From positions 3,946,965 through 4,010,964 of the forward strand of contig NZ_CP025572.1 of assembly GCF_018336975.1 (NCBI RefSeq): a stretch of 64,000 nucleotides of DNA, read 5' to 3'. Source of the stretch: Marinomonas sp. CT5. GTDB lineage: Bacteria; Pseudomonadota; Gammaproteobacteria; Pseudomonadales; Marinomonadaceae. The translations under genes were made by a program, and so were the position numbers. This document shows positions 8,862-17,419 of the stretch, piece by piece (position 1 is the first letter of the stretch; the number at the start of each line of letters is the position of its first letter). The notes beneath the pieces are model-generated. The model saw only the letters and a list, made by a program, of their open reading frames with translations. It had not been told where the DNA came from and ran no database searches.

Positions 8862-10100
8862 TTAAGAAGAAAGGCGTTGCGTTGGGGATAATGCCCTAAG
8901 CAATTCATTAGACTCACCCTCCATAGCTCGGATCAATAGCCGCGCCGTTGTTGGACCAAGTGTAAAACCTTGGTGACCATGGCCAAAATGAAACCATAAA
9001 CCTTTATGATTTGGTGCTTCACCGACCAAAGGCAACATATCCGGCATACAAGGACGAGTTCCTACCCATTGAGGCTCTACTACTTGCTCACCTAAGTCGA
9101 TGATCTCATTCAATGCCTTAGCGCCGCGCTTTAATTGTTTTGTGTCTATGGCGGAATCAAACGGAACCAATGCCGCCCCTGTAGTGACTCTTAACCCTTT
9201 TACCATTGGCGCAGCCAACACACCATTCGCTACATCTAAAAATGGCCTTTGGAGTGTATTGGGCGCATTAAAATGACCATGATAACCGCGTTTGTAAACC
9301 ATAGGTATGTGATAGCCAAAACGTTTTAACAATTCTGGAGACCAAGGCCCTAGTGCCACGACCACTTGCTCAGCTTTAAGCTCACCATCACTGGTTAGAA
9401 TTTGCCAGCCAGACACCGTATGCTGCAAGGTGCTGGCATCGCCAGAAACCAAACGGCCGCCTTGTTTAACAAATAAATCACAGTAAGCCTTGGTTAAATC
9501 ACCAGGAGAAGAACAGCTCCAGCTTTGCGTATAATGCACCGCTCCAGCAGGCGCTTTCTTAAGAGCCGGCTCTTTGTGCAGATAACTTTTTCCATCATAA
9601 ATGTTGGATGTAACCCCATACTCGGCCATCAAAAACTCGGCTTTTCTGACGGCTTTCTCAAACACTCTCTTGTCACGATGCAACATAACCAAACCGCAAT
9701 GATCAATTAAATGCTCAGACCCTGACGCGTGAATAAGAGGATCATGATCTGCGGTAGAGCGAAAGGTTAATTGTGAGTGGATGCGAGATATTTTTGCGTG
9801 CTTTTCTGCGGCTGAATGACGAAAATAAGACCACAAAGCCGGTGCCATTTGTAGCGCTCCGCTCATTTTCCAAGTCACATCATTACTGATCTCGAAAGCG
9901 TATTTGCACAAGGTCGCTATATCTCTAGGTAAAGCATATGGCTCAGCCGCTTCCACTTGAATCATGCCCGCGTTGCCATAACTGGTTTCAAGGCCCGCAT
10001 CCCTTTTATCGACAATGGTTACCTGATGACCACTAGCCTGAAGCGCCAAAGCCGTGCTCACTCCCACCATACCTGCACCTAGAACAATAAACTCTGCCAT
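8862..10100 (-). CDS. FAD-dependent D-amino-acid dehydrogenase-like oxidoreductase
   Basis: A 412-residue DadA/DAO-family flavoprotein. The N-terminal Rossmann motif is VLGAGMVGVSTAL (6-18) with an acidic VDKRD end of the second strand, followed by TSYGNAGM as in D-amino-acid dehydrogenases. The C-terminal part has WVGTRPCMPDMLPLVG and HFGHGHQGFTLGPTT, the FAD-contacting end of the fold. The expected reaction is oxidation of a D-amino acid or other secondary amine with electrons passing to the respiratory chain; the substrate cannot be told. GAGGT precedes the start. It seems to be a single gene. Confidence 0.85.
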   Translation of the reverse strand: MAEFIVLGAGMVGVSTALALQASGHQVTIVDKRDAGLETSYGNAGMIQVEAAEPYALPRDIATLCKYAFEISNDVTWKMSGALQMAPALWSYFRHSAAEKHAKISRIHSQLTFRSTADHDPLIHASGSEHLIDHCGLVMLHRDKRVFEKAVRKAEFLMAEYGVTSNIYDGKSYLHKEPALKKAPAGAVHYTQSWSCSSPGDLTKAYCDLFVKQGGRLVSGDASTLQHTVSGWQILTSDGELKAEQVVVALGPWSPELLKRFGYHIPMVYKRGYHGHFNAPNTLQRPFLDVANGVLAAPMVKGLRVTTGAALVPFDSAIDTKQLKRGAKALNEIIDLGEQVVEPQWVGTRPCMPDMLPLVGEAPNHKGLWFHFGHGHQGFTLGPTTARLLIRAMEGESNELLRALSPTQRLSS

Positions 10101-10213
10101 ATATCTACCTCGATCTCGATGCCATCATAATGGAAAAACACTCTCCAAATCTCAATAAAAGTATAGACGAGACAGTCAGTAATAAATCAGTGACCTAAAT
10201 TAAAAAGCATAAA

Positions 10214-10246
10214 AACAAAAAAGGGCCGTGAAAAAACACAGCCCTT
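10214..10246 (-). terminator. Terminator after the Hsp20 gene
   Basis: Read leftward, AAGGGCTGTG and CACGGCCCTT form a stem around a T6 loop and are followed by TTTTTTG, 20 bases past the hsp20 stop. Confidence 0.75.
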
Positions 10247-10268
10247 ACACGTAATAAACAAGATTAGC

Positions 10269-10751
10269 CTAAGCAACTTTGGACTTACTTTCTCCTGAGC
10301 CATCTTTTTGGTACTCAAGCACACCATTACTTGCTTGGTTGATGGCAATGCTTCTTGGTTTCATCGCCTCAGGAATTTCTTTCACCAAACTAATGGTCAG
10401 TAATCCGTTCTTAAGCTCAGCACCGGTCACCTCAACGTAATCGGCAAGATTAAATTTGCGCTCAAACGCACGGTTGGCAATGCCTTGATGGAGATATTTG
10501 TGCTCCCCAGAGTCCGCTTTTTCACCACGAACAGTGAGCACATTTTTTTCCACCTTAATATCCAAATCACCTTCTTCAAAACCCGCTAAAGCAAGCGAAA
10601 TGGCGTAGCGGTTATCATCAACCACTTCGATATTATAAGGTGGGTAACCCGCAGAGACATTATCAGCTGTTAGCGCACTATCAAGTAAAGACGCTAAACG
10701 ATCAAAACCAATACTGCTGCGATATAGAGGGGTAAAATCGATTGAGTTCAT
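10269..10751 (-). CDS. Small heat shock protein, Hsp20/IbpA family
   Basis: A 160-residue alpha-crystallin-type chaperone that holds unfolding proteins for refolding. It starts MNSIDFTPLYRSSIGFDRL like IbpA, has the crystallin domain YNIEVVDDNRYAISLALAGF through GLLTISLVKEIPE, and the conserved IANRAFERKFNLADYV. Thirteen more in-frame codons exist upstream, but the ATG at 10751 has a strong AGGAGG seven bases before it and matches the family N-terminus. I saw no clear sigma-32 promoter or ROSE-type RNA thermometer, though the short leader would need folding to be sure. Confidence 0.93.
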   Translation of the reverse strand: MNSIDFTPLYRSSIGFDRLASLLDSALTADNVSAGYPPYNIEVVDDNRYAISLALAGFEEGDLDIKVEKNVLTVRGEKADSGEHKYLHQGIANRAFERKFNLADYVEVTGAELKNGLLTISLVKEIPEAMKPRSIAINQASNGVLEYQKDGSGESKSKVA

Positions 10752-11091
10752 AATAAATCCTCCTAATTGAAGCAAAATACTAATCATCAAAAGTTGTAAC
10801 AGACACTCCCTTTTAACTAAGACGAACCCGTTACATTGCTAAAAATAGGATCAACAAAAAAATTTTCAAGGCGTTCTTTTAGAAAAAACGTCCTATTTTT
10901 AGAGCTAATTTTTATAAACACAATATCGATTCAACCTACTAGCTCACCAATTCATCATCAACAATCATTGACTAATAGCTCAACAATTACTGTGTATTTC
11001 TCCTTCTTGATAAACGCTACCATAACGGCAAATTACTCAATATTACTTTGAACATTCGTTGTTTAAAGCGGCACTATTTATGGAGACAACC
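10752..11091. other. Divergent intergenic region hsp20 / nitroreductase
   Basis: This 340-bp AT-rich region holds the start regions of both flanking genes. An open frame of 71 codons at 10836-11051 has no ribosome site and a low-complexity product, so I do not count it as a gene. No operator, repeat or RNA is recognised. Confidence 0.5.
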
Positions 11092-11748
11092 ATGTCACAC
11101 CAGATTATTACTGATCTAGAAAAACGCTATACAACAAAACACTACGATGCGTCCAAACGCATTCCGCAAGCTGATTTAGAAGTGATCTACGAAGCAATGC
11201 GCCTATCACCTTCTTCTATTAACTCACAGCCATGGAAATTTATCGTGATTGAAAGCGATACAGCAAAACAGCGTTTCCATGATACTTTTGCCAACAAATT
11301 CCAGTTCAATCAAAAGCACGCTAAAGAAGCCTCTCATATCATCCTTTTAGCGCACAAAACTCACTATAACCGCGAGGACTACGCAAAAGTTGTCGATAAA
11401 GGTATTGAAGATGGTCGCACCAAGCCTGAAAACAGAGAGCAAGCATTTGGTGGTTTTGCTTTCGTAGAAATGAACATGGATGAGAATGGCAACACCTCAG
11501 GGTGGACAAAATCTCAAGTGTACATTGCTCTTGGCAACCTAATGCACACAGCAGCTCGCCTTGGTATTGATTCCACACCTATGGAAGGTGTTGACCCAGA
11601 ATTGATCGGAGAAATCTTCAGCGCAGAATTAGAAGGTTACCAATGTGACGTAGCGCTCGCCATCGGCTATCACCATAAAGACGAAGACTACAACGCTGCA
11701 TTGCCTAAGTCTCGCCTAGCAATGAATAATGTAGTAACTGTTCTTTAA
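11092..11748 (+). CDS. nfsB: NfsB-like NAD(P)H nitroreductase
   Basis: An FMN reductase of 218 residues, the NfsB length. Motifs are KRYTTKHYDASKRI near the start, RLSPSSINSQPWKFIVIES (FMN binding), the ARLGIDSTPMEGVDPE segment and the C-terminal LAIGYHHKDEDYNAALPKSRL, very close to E. coli NfsB. It reduces nitro compounds and quinones. Eleven in-frame codons lie upstream, but GGAG eight bases before the ATG at 11092 fixes the start. It is a separate family branch from the NfsA-like protein at 4137. A terminator follows directly. Confidence 0.9.
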   Translation: MSHQIITDLEKRYTTKHYDASKRIPQADLEVIYEAMRLSPSSINSQPWKFIVIESDTAKQRFHDTFANKFQFNQKHAKEASHIILLAHKTHYNREDYAKVVDKGIEDGRTKPENREQAFGGFAFVEMNMDENGNTSGWTKSQVYIALGNLMHTAARLGIDSTPMEGVDPELIGEIFSAELEGYQCDVALAIGYHHKDEDYNAALPKSRLAMNNVVTVL

Positions 11749-11766
11749 CAACCTATTTTGAACACC

Positions 11767-11803
11767 AAAAAGGGTAAGTCATAAAAGCGACTTGCCCTTT
11801 TTT
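11767..11803 (+). terminator. Terminator after nfsB
   Basis: AAAAGGGTAAGTC and GACTTGCCCTTTT pair around a short loop and end in TTTTTT. Confidence 0.8.
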
Positions 11804-11907
11804 CATACATCTTGATAGAAGAGACTCTTCAACTGCCAAAGTATCAAATGTGTTTACGCCAAAACTCGATATATTTGGCAAAATCCAGCAGCACGCCCAG
11901 TTTTAGA

Positions 11908-12975
11908 CTATTCAATAAGGGTACGATTTCGACCTAAGCTTTTTGCTTTATATAAAAGATCATCAACTCGCTTCAGAAGTTGGTCTTGGGTTTCTTCTGG
12001 TTTAACTTCAGCCAAGCCAGAACTGAATGAAATAGGGCCATTTTGCAGTGTCATACTGGCGAATCGGTCATGGAGCATTTGCATTTTTTGATAAGCATCA
12101 TGAAGTGTAAATGGCATCATTAACATAAACTCTTCGCCGCCGGTACGAAACGCTAATGCATTATTTTCTTTAGCCATTTCAGCTAATAAAGTAGAAGCTT
12201 TTATAAGCACCTCATCACCATATTGATGGCCCCATTGATCGTTAACCTGTTTAAAGAAATCAATATCTACTGCCGCAATAGTGAAATACTCTTTAGTTTC
12301 CTTCCATTCGACAAAGCTATTTACAAAGGTTCGACGATTAAGTAACCCCGTCAATGAATCTTGCTCAGATAATTGCCTAAGCTGTTCTGATAATTGCTCT
12401 ACTTTAGACTGTCTTAACAGAAACTTTTTAGTCAAACTTTCCATCATTAACAGCATAAAAATACTTGTCACAATAGAAGTCGAAGCAAGATCAATTAAAC
12501 GCGTTTCGTTATCCGGGTAAGGCGAAATTAGTTCAGGGTAATAGTATTCAATAGTAACCAATGGGATGGGGACAAAAACAGAAAAAAACTGGCCAAAATA
12601 TCGATACGGTGGATGGTTTCGAAATGCCACAGAGATGTACATGAAAACACAGATATTTAAGAAAAAGGTTGGTCCATAAGAACCACTATTTAAGAACCAA
12701 TTAATAGGTAATGTGATCGTCGTAATCATCACCATAAAGATAACAGCCATACGCTGATAATCATTATACCAACGAGAGCGATACCAAACGCATAATGTAC
12801 CGGCGGACATAGCTAACTGTATGCCAATATTTAAATAACCAGATGCGCCAGTGACGTAGTTAATCGCTGCGGCATACAAGAAAGCTACTGAGACGATTAA
12901 TTGCACCGCATGCTGAATATATTGCTGCGGGTTATCCTTACTTCCAAGCAACCAACTTCCTATTCTTTCTATCAT
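11908..12975 (-). CDS. Membrane diguanylate cyclase (GGDEF)
   Basis: A 355-residue protein predicted to make cyclic di-GMP from GTP. About six hydrophobic helices fill residues 20-180, linked by a short coiled coil to a GGDEF domain that begins DSLTGLLNRRTF (206-217). The active site is GGEEF (279-283) and the metal-binding VDIDFFKQVND is intact. The RxxD inhibitory site expected five residues before GGEEF is not present (the positions read ENNA), so product inhibition is probably absent. The membrane part is not a named MASE type that I recognise. Upstream ribosome site is weak. Confidence 0.88.
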   Translation of the reverse strand: MIERIGSWLLGSKDNPQQYIQHAVQLIVSVAFLYAAAINYVTGASGYLNIGIQLAMSAGTLCVWYRSRWYNDYQRMAVIFMVMITTITLPINWFLNSGSYGPTFFLNICVFMYISVAFRNHPPYRYFGQFFSVFVPIPLVTIEYYYPELISPYPDNETRLIDLASTSIVTSIFMLLMMESLTKKFLLRQSKVEQLSEQLRQLSEQDSLTGLLNRRTFVNSFVEWKETKEYFTIAAVDIDFFKQVNDQWGHQYGDEVLIKASTLLAEMAKENNALAFRTGGEEFMLMMPFTLHDAYQKMQMLHDRFASMTLQNGPISFSSGLAEVKPEETQDQLLKRVDDLLYKAKSLGRNRTLIE

Positions 12976-13112
12976 ATTTCTAATCCGTTATTTGGAATAA
13001 TAAGAATATATATCACCCACCTATTGTTCGGTTTTCTATGCTCAGGGTCAAACAAGTGGAGCAATAAATTAGTATTTTTCTAACGTGCTATCTTAACCAG
13101 CATAAATGACAT

Positions 13113-13190
13113 AAAAAATCCCCACATCGTTTTCACAACATAGAGACTCTTAAACTATAAACTGCGGATATCAAAAACGAAGGAGCTGAC
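13113..13190 (-). repeat. 78-bp repeat, copy A (shares hutG tail and terminator)
   Basis: This stretch matches 16531-16610 at about 67 of 78 positions. Read leftward it begins GTCAGCTCCTTCGTTTTTGA, passes through GTTTAAGAGTC, and ends in a G-rich arm followed by ATTTTTT. In copy B the first part encodes the last codons of hutG; here it lies in non-coding DNA 73 bases past the isochorismatase gene stop. The hairpin and T-run at its end may terminate that gene. The 287-bp gap 12976-13262 otherwise shows nothing. Confidence 0.75.
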
Positions 13191-13262
13191 AGCTATGTAA
13201 TAAAAGACTGTTTTACTAGCAGGAAATTAGCTTGCTCTTTCTTTAAGTTTTTACTCATGGTT

Positions 13263-13802
13263 TTACTTAAAAGAAATCAGTTCATCGGTCGTAGTCGCAG
13301 ATATTTTGACACCAAAGCTCGCTATATTCGACAGAGTGGCATTGTGATGCGCTCTAATCTGCTCTGCACGTGCATGAGGTTTATCATGGGTTGTATGTGC
13401 ATTAGAAACGAGGTCAACCGAATAACCTAAACCTGCCGCACGTCTAATAGTTGTATCGACACAAAACTCAGAGGCATAACCACAGACAATCAAATGCTCA
13501 ATACCATGATGCTTTAATAAAGCTTCTAGATCAGTTCGCAAAAAAGAATCCGGCGTCGTCTTGCGAATAAATTCATCGCCCTCTTCTACCTTTAACCCCG
13601 CCTGCAACTGCCAACCAAGGGAACCAAACTCAATCTCGGAGCCTGCTTGTTCATGCTGCACATGGATCACCGTAACATCGTTAGCACGCGCCCAAGACGT
13701 AACACGGTTTATCCGCCCAACAACAAGATCAGCCTCAAAAGGTCGAGGAGAGGGATCGAATAAGAGACTTTGAACATCAATGATAAGAATGGCCGATTTC
13801 AT
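13263..13802 (-). CDS. Isochorismatase-family cysteine hydrolase
   Basis: A 179-residue hydrolase with the family's catalytic triad visible: Asp9 in LIIDVQ, Lys81 in RKTTPDSF and Cys114 in SEFCVDTT, with the usual GYASEFCV context. Members cleave small amides or ureas such as nicotinamide, or isochorismate; the substrate here is unknown. GGAAGGGG lies upstream of the start. It stands alone between copy A of the 78-bp repeat and the lipoprotein gene, 68 bases away and on the same strand. Confidence 0.88.
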   Translation of the reverse strand: MKSAILIIDVQSLLFDPSPRPFEADLVVGRINRVTSWARANDVTVIHVQHEQAGSEIEFGSLGWQLQAGLKVEEGDEFIRKTTPDSFLRTDLEALLKHHGIEHLIVCGYASEFCVDTTIRRAAGLGYSVDLVSNAHTTHDKPHARAEQIRAHHNATLSNIASFGVKISATTTDELISFK

Positions 13803-13870
13803 AAACCCCTTCCCTTTGTGATGAAAAATTCTATTCTATTAAATCTTTATAAAAGCCACCAACAAATCAA

Positions 13871-14977
13871 TCACAAAGACGCACAATATTCTTCACTAGA
13901 GCCAACATAATTAGCAATATCCACTAAAGCAGCCTTATGCTCAGTTATCACTTCACTTCCCAATATACGACGCATACGAAAATGCGAGACAAAATCACTT
14001 TTTCCTTCTAAGTAATTGGTTAATGCCAAAATCTTATCTTGCGTTGGTAGATTAGGTAGAGAATGCGCTGAGGCATTCTCCATCCAGCATGCGAAACGTT
14101 GTTTTAAACCTTTGCTACTGCGATCATATACAGGTGGGGGAACAGGTTGTTCTAATGTATCAAGTTTCGCTTCTATGACGGTACAGTCAAAATACACCGA
14201 GGCTTTGTCACACGAAGAGCCCTTGAATACATCATCGAAATAAACAATCTGTGTTGGGGTTTTCGCGTCTTTTCCTTGTCGATTGAGATAGCGACTAATA
14301 TGAGACTGGTAGATGCCAAATTTAAAATAGGGTGAGCCTCCTTTTTTATCTCTAGTTGGCCCAACATATTGGTATCTTGGCACCGTTTCACCATTCACAT
14401 AAATTCGGAAAAAGCCTCTGTAATCAGGTTTCCAATTAGCATGGACTAGAATATCCGTCCAACGACCTCGCATTTCGGCATCGGTTAATAGCGGCTTGTT
14501 TTCTAAAGTGGACCCATGCATCTGTCGATCAATATTGTAACCGCTCTTTTGACCAGAATGGATTGCAGAGGTTTGAAACATAAATGGAGGGGAAAAGGTA
14601 TCTCGTTGATGGAATTGCCCTAAAGTGACAGTTGCAGGCGAAATACTTTCAAGCTCTTTGGGGATATAAATAGACCAATTAAACCATATTTCACCATTAA
14701 AGTTTTCAGAAACATACTCATGACGCTGACGATCTTTTAAGCAATCATTCCAACTTTGGCTTCTCCCGCAATCACCATTTCTTACTTCAAAACGCAAAGA
14801 AGAATCACCTGTCCTAACTGGCTCACCATCAGCTACATACGCTGTTGTCACTCCATAAGATTTGAAACCTATTGGACTCGCCTTCGTTAAAGATAAATTT
14901 GAATCTGGTCCAACTGAACTACAAGCACTCAGAAATAAAAAGCTGCTTAGAATCAGTAATATTTTAATCCGATTCAT
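13871..14977 (-). CDS. Lipoprotein with polysaccharide-lyase (heparin lyase I-like) domain
   Basis: A 368-residue exported lipoprotein: signal helix followed by lipobox LSAC with Cys19. The central part (YVSENFNGEIWFNWSIYIP, LGQFHQRD, RGRWTDILVHANWKPDYRGFFRIYVNGE, PYFKFGIYQ, YFDDV) is the jelly-roll pattern of heparin-lyase-I-like polysaccharide lyases (PL20-type and related). It may cut uronic-acid polysaccharides at the cell surface; the substrate is not known. The C-terminal 90 residues are extra and unrecognised. I prefer the ATG at 14977 over that at 14989 because GGGGAAA lies seven bases before it. Confidence 0.75.
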   Translation of the reverse strand: MNRIKILLILSSFLFLSACSSVGPDSNLSLTKASPIGFKSYGVTTAYVADGEPVRTGDSSLRFEVRNGDCGRSQSWNDCLKDRQRHEYVSENFNGEIWFNWSIYIPKELESISPATVTLGQFHQRDTFSPPFMFQTSAIHSGQKSGYNIDRQMHGSTLENKPLLTDAEMRGRWTDILVHANWKPDYRGFFRIYVNGETVPRYQYVGPTRDKKGGSPYFKFGIYQSHISRYLNRQGKDAKTPTQIVYFDDVFKGSSCDKASVYFDCTVIEAKLDTLEQPVPPPVYDRSSKGLKQRFACWMENASAHSLPNLPTQDKILALTNYLEGKSDFVSHFRMRRILGSEVITEHKAALVDIANYVGSSEEYCASL

Positions 14978-15126
14978 CAATTTCCCCATGAAAAAAAAAG
15001 CGTTTTATCAATCTAATAAACTAGCCTTTTTTCAGATTGATTTATTATTGATTAAAAAACACTCATTACATTATAAAAATGAACACTGGATAAAAAATAA
15101 ATACATAAAGAGAGAGCTAATGAGGC

Positions 15127-15663
15127 TTAGAAACTTGAGTTTGGTCCAGCCAAAAAGGCTAATTCCTCAGGGGTAGATGTTCGACCTAAAATGGCGTTTC
15201 TATGTGGATAACGGCCAAAACGATCCACAATTTTTTTGTGTTTTAATTCGAAATCCAAGTTGTTAACAATTCCCAAATCTCTAAAGAGCTTTACCGCTTC
15301 TTCATGAATCACAGCGGACTCACTATGCATAAACGGCATATACAAAAAGCTTCGCTCAGTTTGCGTCAGCGCTTGGTCAAAACCTTTGAAAATAGCCACT
15401 TGCGCCAAGGCTAAAGCCATTGGGTCAGCCGCAAAGGACTCGGGCTGATCGCGATAAATATTACGAGAAAATTGATCAAGCACGATGATTTCCGCCAAAG
15501 CACTTTTGGCAGAATAACGCCAAGAAGACAGCTCCCCTTGAACGGCTTGGCGATGGAGCTTGCCAAATCGAGTGAGGATTTTATTATCAAAGTCGGTGTC
15601 TTTCTGAAACCATTGTTTTGGCTCAATATCGTTAAACCAGAAATCCAATACTCTTTGATACAT
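15127..15663 (-). CDS. DUF924-family protein
   Basis: A 178-residue helical protein of the DUF924 (TPR-like) family, with VLDFWFND at the start, VLDQFSRNIYRD in the middle, YMPFMHSES and the C-terminal FGRYPHRNAILGR. These segments are strongly conserved in many proteobacteria. No biochemical function is established for the family. GAGG precedes the start at normal distance. Neighbours give no functional hint. Confidence 0.88.
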   Translation of the reverse strand: MYQRVLDFWFNDIEPKQWFQKDTDFDNKILTRFGKLHRQAVQGELSSWRYSAKSALAEIIVLDQFSRNIYRDQPESFAADPMALALAQVAIFKGFDQALTQTERSFLYMPFMHSESAVIHEEAVKLFRDLGIVNNLDFELKHKKIVDRFGRYPHRNAILGRTSTPEELAFLAGPNSSF

Positions 15664-15740
15664 AACATCAGCCTCAAACTACCAAGTAACTTAAAATATA
15701 GTGCTTGGCATCAAGAGATGCCAATGACTATATGCTAAAC

Positions 15741-16031
15741 CTACCCATGCAGCGTTTTTAGCGCATATTCAGGGTCTGCCTCGACAATTTTTAGTAAGGC
15801 GCGAGCTGGTCCTGTTGGATGACGACGACCTTGCTCCCAGTTTTCTAGCGTACGCTTGCTCACACCAAGCAGGTTAGCAAAGCGACTTTGGCTTAAACCT
15901 GTTTTGGTGCGAATTGCCTTTACTTCTGGGTCTACAAATTCTGTGATGCGTGCTGCCGAGGCTTGGCCTTTTATAATGCTGTCAGCTTGTTGTACGCTTT
16001 CTAGCAATTCATTGAACATGTCGTCATTCAT
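15741..16031 (-). CDS. HigA-type antitoxin with XRE helix-turn-helix
   Basis: A 96-residue antitoxin and autorepressor. The helix-turn-helix LSQSRFANLLGVSKRTLENW followed by EQGRRHPTGPARALLKIV is very close to HigA2-type antitoxins of Vibrio. The gene is second, overlapping the toxin by four bases (ATGA), and GGTGG lies before this ATG; a GTG at 16040 is less likely. The N-terminal part probably binds the toxin. The protein should bind the palindrome in front of the pair. Confidence 0.88.
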   Translation of the reverse strand: MNDDMFNELLESVQQADSIIKGQASAARITEFVDPEVKAIRTKTGLSQSRFANLLGVSKRTLENWEQGRRHPTGPARALLKIVEADPEYALKTLHG

Positions 16032-16345
16032 TGTGACCACCTTTCTACTATTTGTCTTAGCGCTTTGGTTTGCGCATCGGTTAAATTCTCTTGAGTGCTT
16101 TTGGGAAAAATATACATCATGTAAAGTTGCTCATTCGTTGTCATCCAGTAATAGATGATTCGTACGCCGCCCCTTTTTCCACCACTATCCATAGACCAGC
16201 AAATTTTCCTTAATACGCCACTGTTTTTAATCAATACACCAAGATCGGGCTTTATAACCAAAGCCTCCTGCAACTCCTTGTATTCATCGTCGCTCATTAT
16301 TTCGTTAATGAGTTTGGTAAAAATAGGCGTTTCAACAATTACCAT
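16028..16345 (-). CDS. RelE/HigB-type toxin
   Basis: A 105-residue ribosome-dependent mRNA endonuclease candidate. It has the HigB2/RelE pattern: FTKLINEIMSDDEYKELQEAL, GVLRKICWSMDSGGKRGGVRIIYYW and MYIFPKSTQENLT. The toxin-first order is typical of higBA and differs from most relBE pairs. GGAGGTG lies directly before the start. The conserved arginine/lysine-rich GGKRGGVR loop looks intact, so the toxin is likely active. Confidence 0.87.
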   Translation of the reverse strand: MVIVETPIFTKLINEIMSDDEYKELQEALVIKPDLGVLIKNSGVLRKICWSMDSGGKRGGVRIIYYWMTTNEQLYMMYIFPKSTQENLTDAQTKALRQIVERWSQ

Positions 16346-16349
16346 GACA

Positions 16350-16384
16350 CCTCCAAATTATACGCCATTGGCGTAATCTGTCGA
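16350..16384 (-). promoter_or_regulatory. Promoter and palindromic operator of the toxin-antitoxin pair
   Basis: Leftward, TCGACA (16379-16384) and TATAAT (16357-16362) are separated by 16 bases and make a good sigma-70 promoter. The perfect palindrome TACGCCA-T-TGGCGTA (16361-16375) fills the spacer and touches the -10 box. An operator here would let the HigA-type protein block RNA polymerase. Transcription should start about 5-8 bases before the toxin's ribosome site. Confidence 0.75.
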
Positions 16385-16530
16385 TTAATAATTGAACAAC
16401 AAAAGGTAGAAGAAGAGTCCGCTAAGAAATAGCCTTTGAACATAAGAAATCCTTTTCTTATAAGGTTTAACACAATAACAATGCCCCAATTACAGTATCA
16501 TCAAGACAATGGGGCTAGGAATTCATTTGC

Positions 16531-16610
16531 AAAAAAAATCCCCATATCATTTTCACAATATGAGGACTCTTAAACGATAAACGTCAGATATCAAAAACGA
16601 AGGTGCTGAC
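16531..16610 (-). repeat. 78-bp repeat, copy B, including the hutG tail and terminator
   Basis: Leftward this copy starts inside the last codons of hutG (GTCAGCACCTTCGTTTTTGA, which encodes CQHLRF and stop) and ends with CCTCATAT / ATATGGGG pairing around a 10-base loop, then ATTTTTTTT. The hairpin plus T-run is a good terminator for the hut operon. The partner copy at 13113-13190 is about 86 percent identical by eye. The rest of the gap 16385-16530 shows only a possible GCCCCA/TGGGGC pairing. Confidence 0.75.
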
Positions 16611-17406
16611 AAGCCTCAATCACTTCATGCAGCTGCTGTTTAATCAACGGCAGTTTCATTCCATCAAGCTGATAAACCGACTGTTTCGCTAGCTCATCGT
16701 TTAAATAAGTCGCCTGAGACAACTCTAGCTGAATGGCGTGAATATGGTTTTCGGGTTGCCCAAAGTGGCGAGTAATGTAGCCGCCTTTAAAACGTCCATT
16801 CAGTATCTGAGTATAATTAGGTCGTAGGACTTGGGTGACGGTATTAGCGAGTAATTCGTCGCAGGATTTACCTTCGTTAGTACCCCAATTGAAATCAGAC
16901 AATGTTCCGTCAAACAACATCGGCACTTCGGCAGCAATACTGTGGGCATCAAATAAGATCGCGTAGCCGAATTTGGCTTTTAATCGAGCCAATTCTTGCT
17001 CAATCGTCTCGTGATACGGTTTCCAAATCTGTTCTTTGCAAAAGGTTCGATGCTCATCACTTGGCGTTTTGCCTTCAGCATAAATAGGGCTTTCATCGAA
17101 CAAAATATCCGGAAACAAGCCCGTTGTTTTGCTTTCGTAGAGAGGCTTGTCGTCATAAGGGCGATTAAGATCAATCACATATCGAGAGTAATTTGCCTTA
17201 ATAACCCCAATATCTAGAGACGCTAAAAAGTCATAAAGCTCAGGAATAAACCAGTCGGTATCAGGCAGCTTGTTTGCCTGTTCAGTGATTCCAGCTTGCA
17301 CTTCATCAGTCAGGTTCAAACCTGAGTGAGGCATGCTGACCAATATGGGTGAGTCTCCTTGTACAAAATCAAATGCCGTTACATCCAGCGTATTGTGCGT
17401 TGTCAT
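16591..17406 (-). CDS. hutG: N-formylglutamate deformylase
   Basis: HutG hydrolyses N-formyl-L-glutamate to glutamate and formate, the last step of the five-step histidine pathway. The 271-residue protein shows the family motifs VSMPHSGLNL near residue 23, YVIDLNRPYDD, ILFDAHSIAAEVP and TRHFGQPENHIHAIQLELSQ. It is last in the leftward hutUHIG operon, 13 bases after hutI. The final seven codons and the terminator are part of a repeated element, so its C-terminal end may have been acquired. Confidence 0.93.
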   Translation of the reverse strand: MTTHNTLDVTAFDFVQGDSPILVSMPHSGLNLTDEVQAGITEQANKLPDTDWFIPELYDFLASLDIGVIKANYSRYVIDLNRPYDDKPLYESKTTGLFPDILFDESPIYAEGKTPSDEHRTFCKEQIWKPYHETIEQELARLKAKFGYAILFDAHSIAAEVPMLFDGTLSDFNWGTNEGKSCDELLANTVTQVLRPNYTQILNGRFKGGYITRHFGQPENHIHAIQLELSQATYLNDELAKQSVYQLDGMKLPLIKQQLHEVIEACQHLRF

Positions 17407-17419
17407 CTTATCTTGCCCC

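Noticed and set aside
10752..10850. Sigma-32 promoter or ROSE thermometer for hsp20
   Set aside because: No convincing CTTGAAA/CCCCAT pair or anti-Shine-Dalgarno stem could be read by eye.
10836..11051. 71-codon frame between hsp20 and nfsB
   Set aside because: No ribosome site, low-complexity product rich in Ser, Thr and Ile, and it occupies the divergent promoter region.
16470..16516. GCCCCA/TGGGGC pairing as a terminator
   Set aside because: Only six pairs with a long loop and no T-run; the better terminator for hutG is in the 78-bp repeat.
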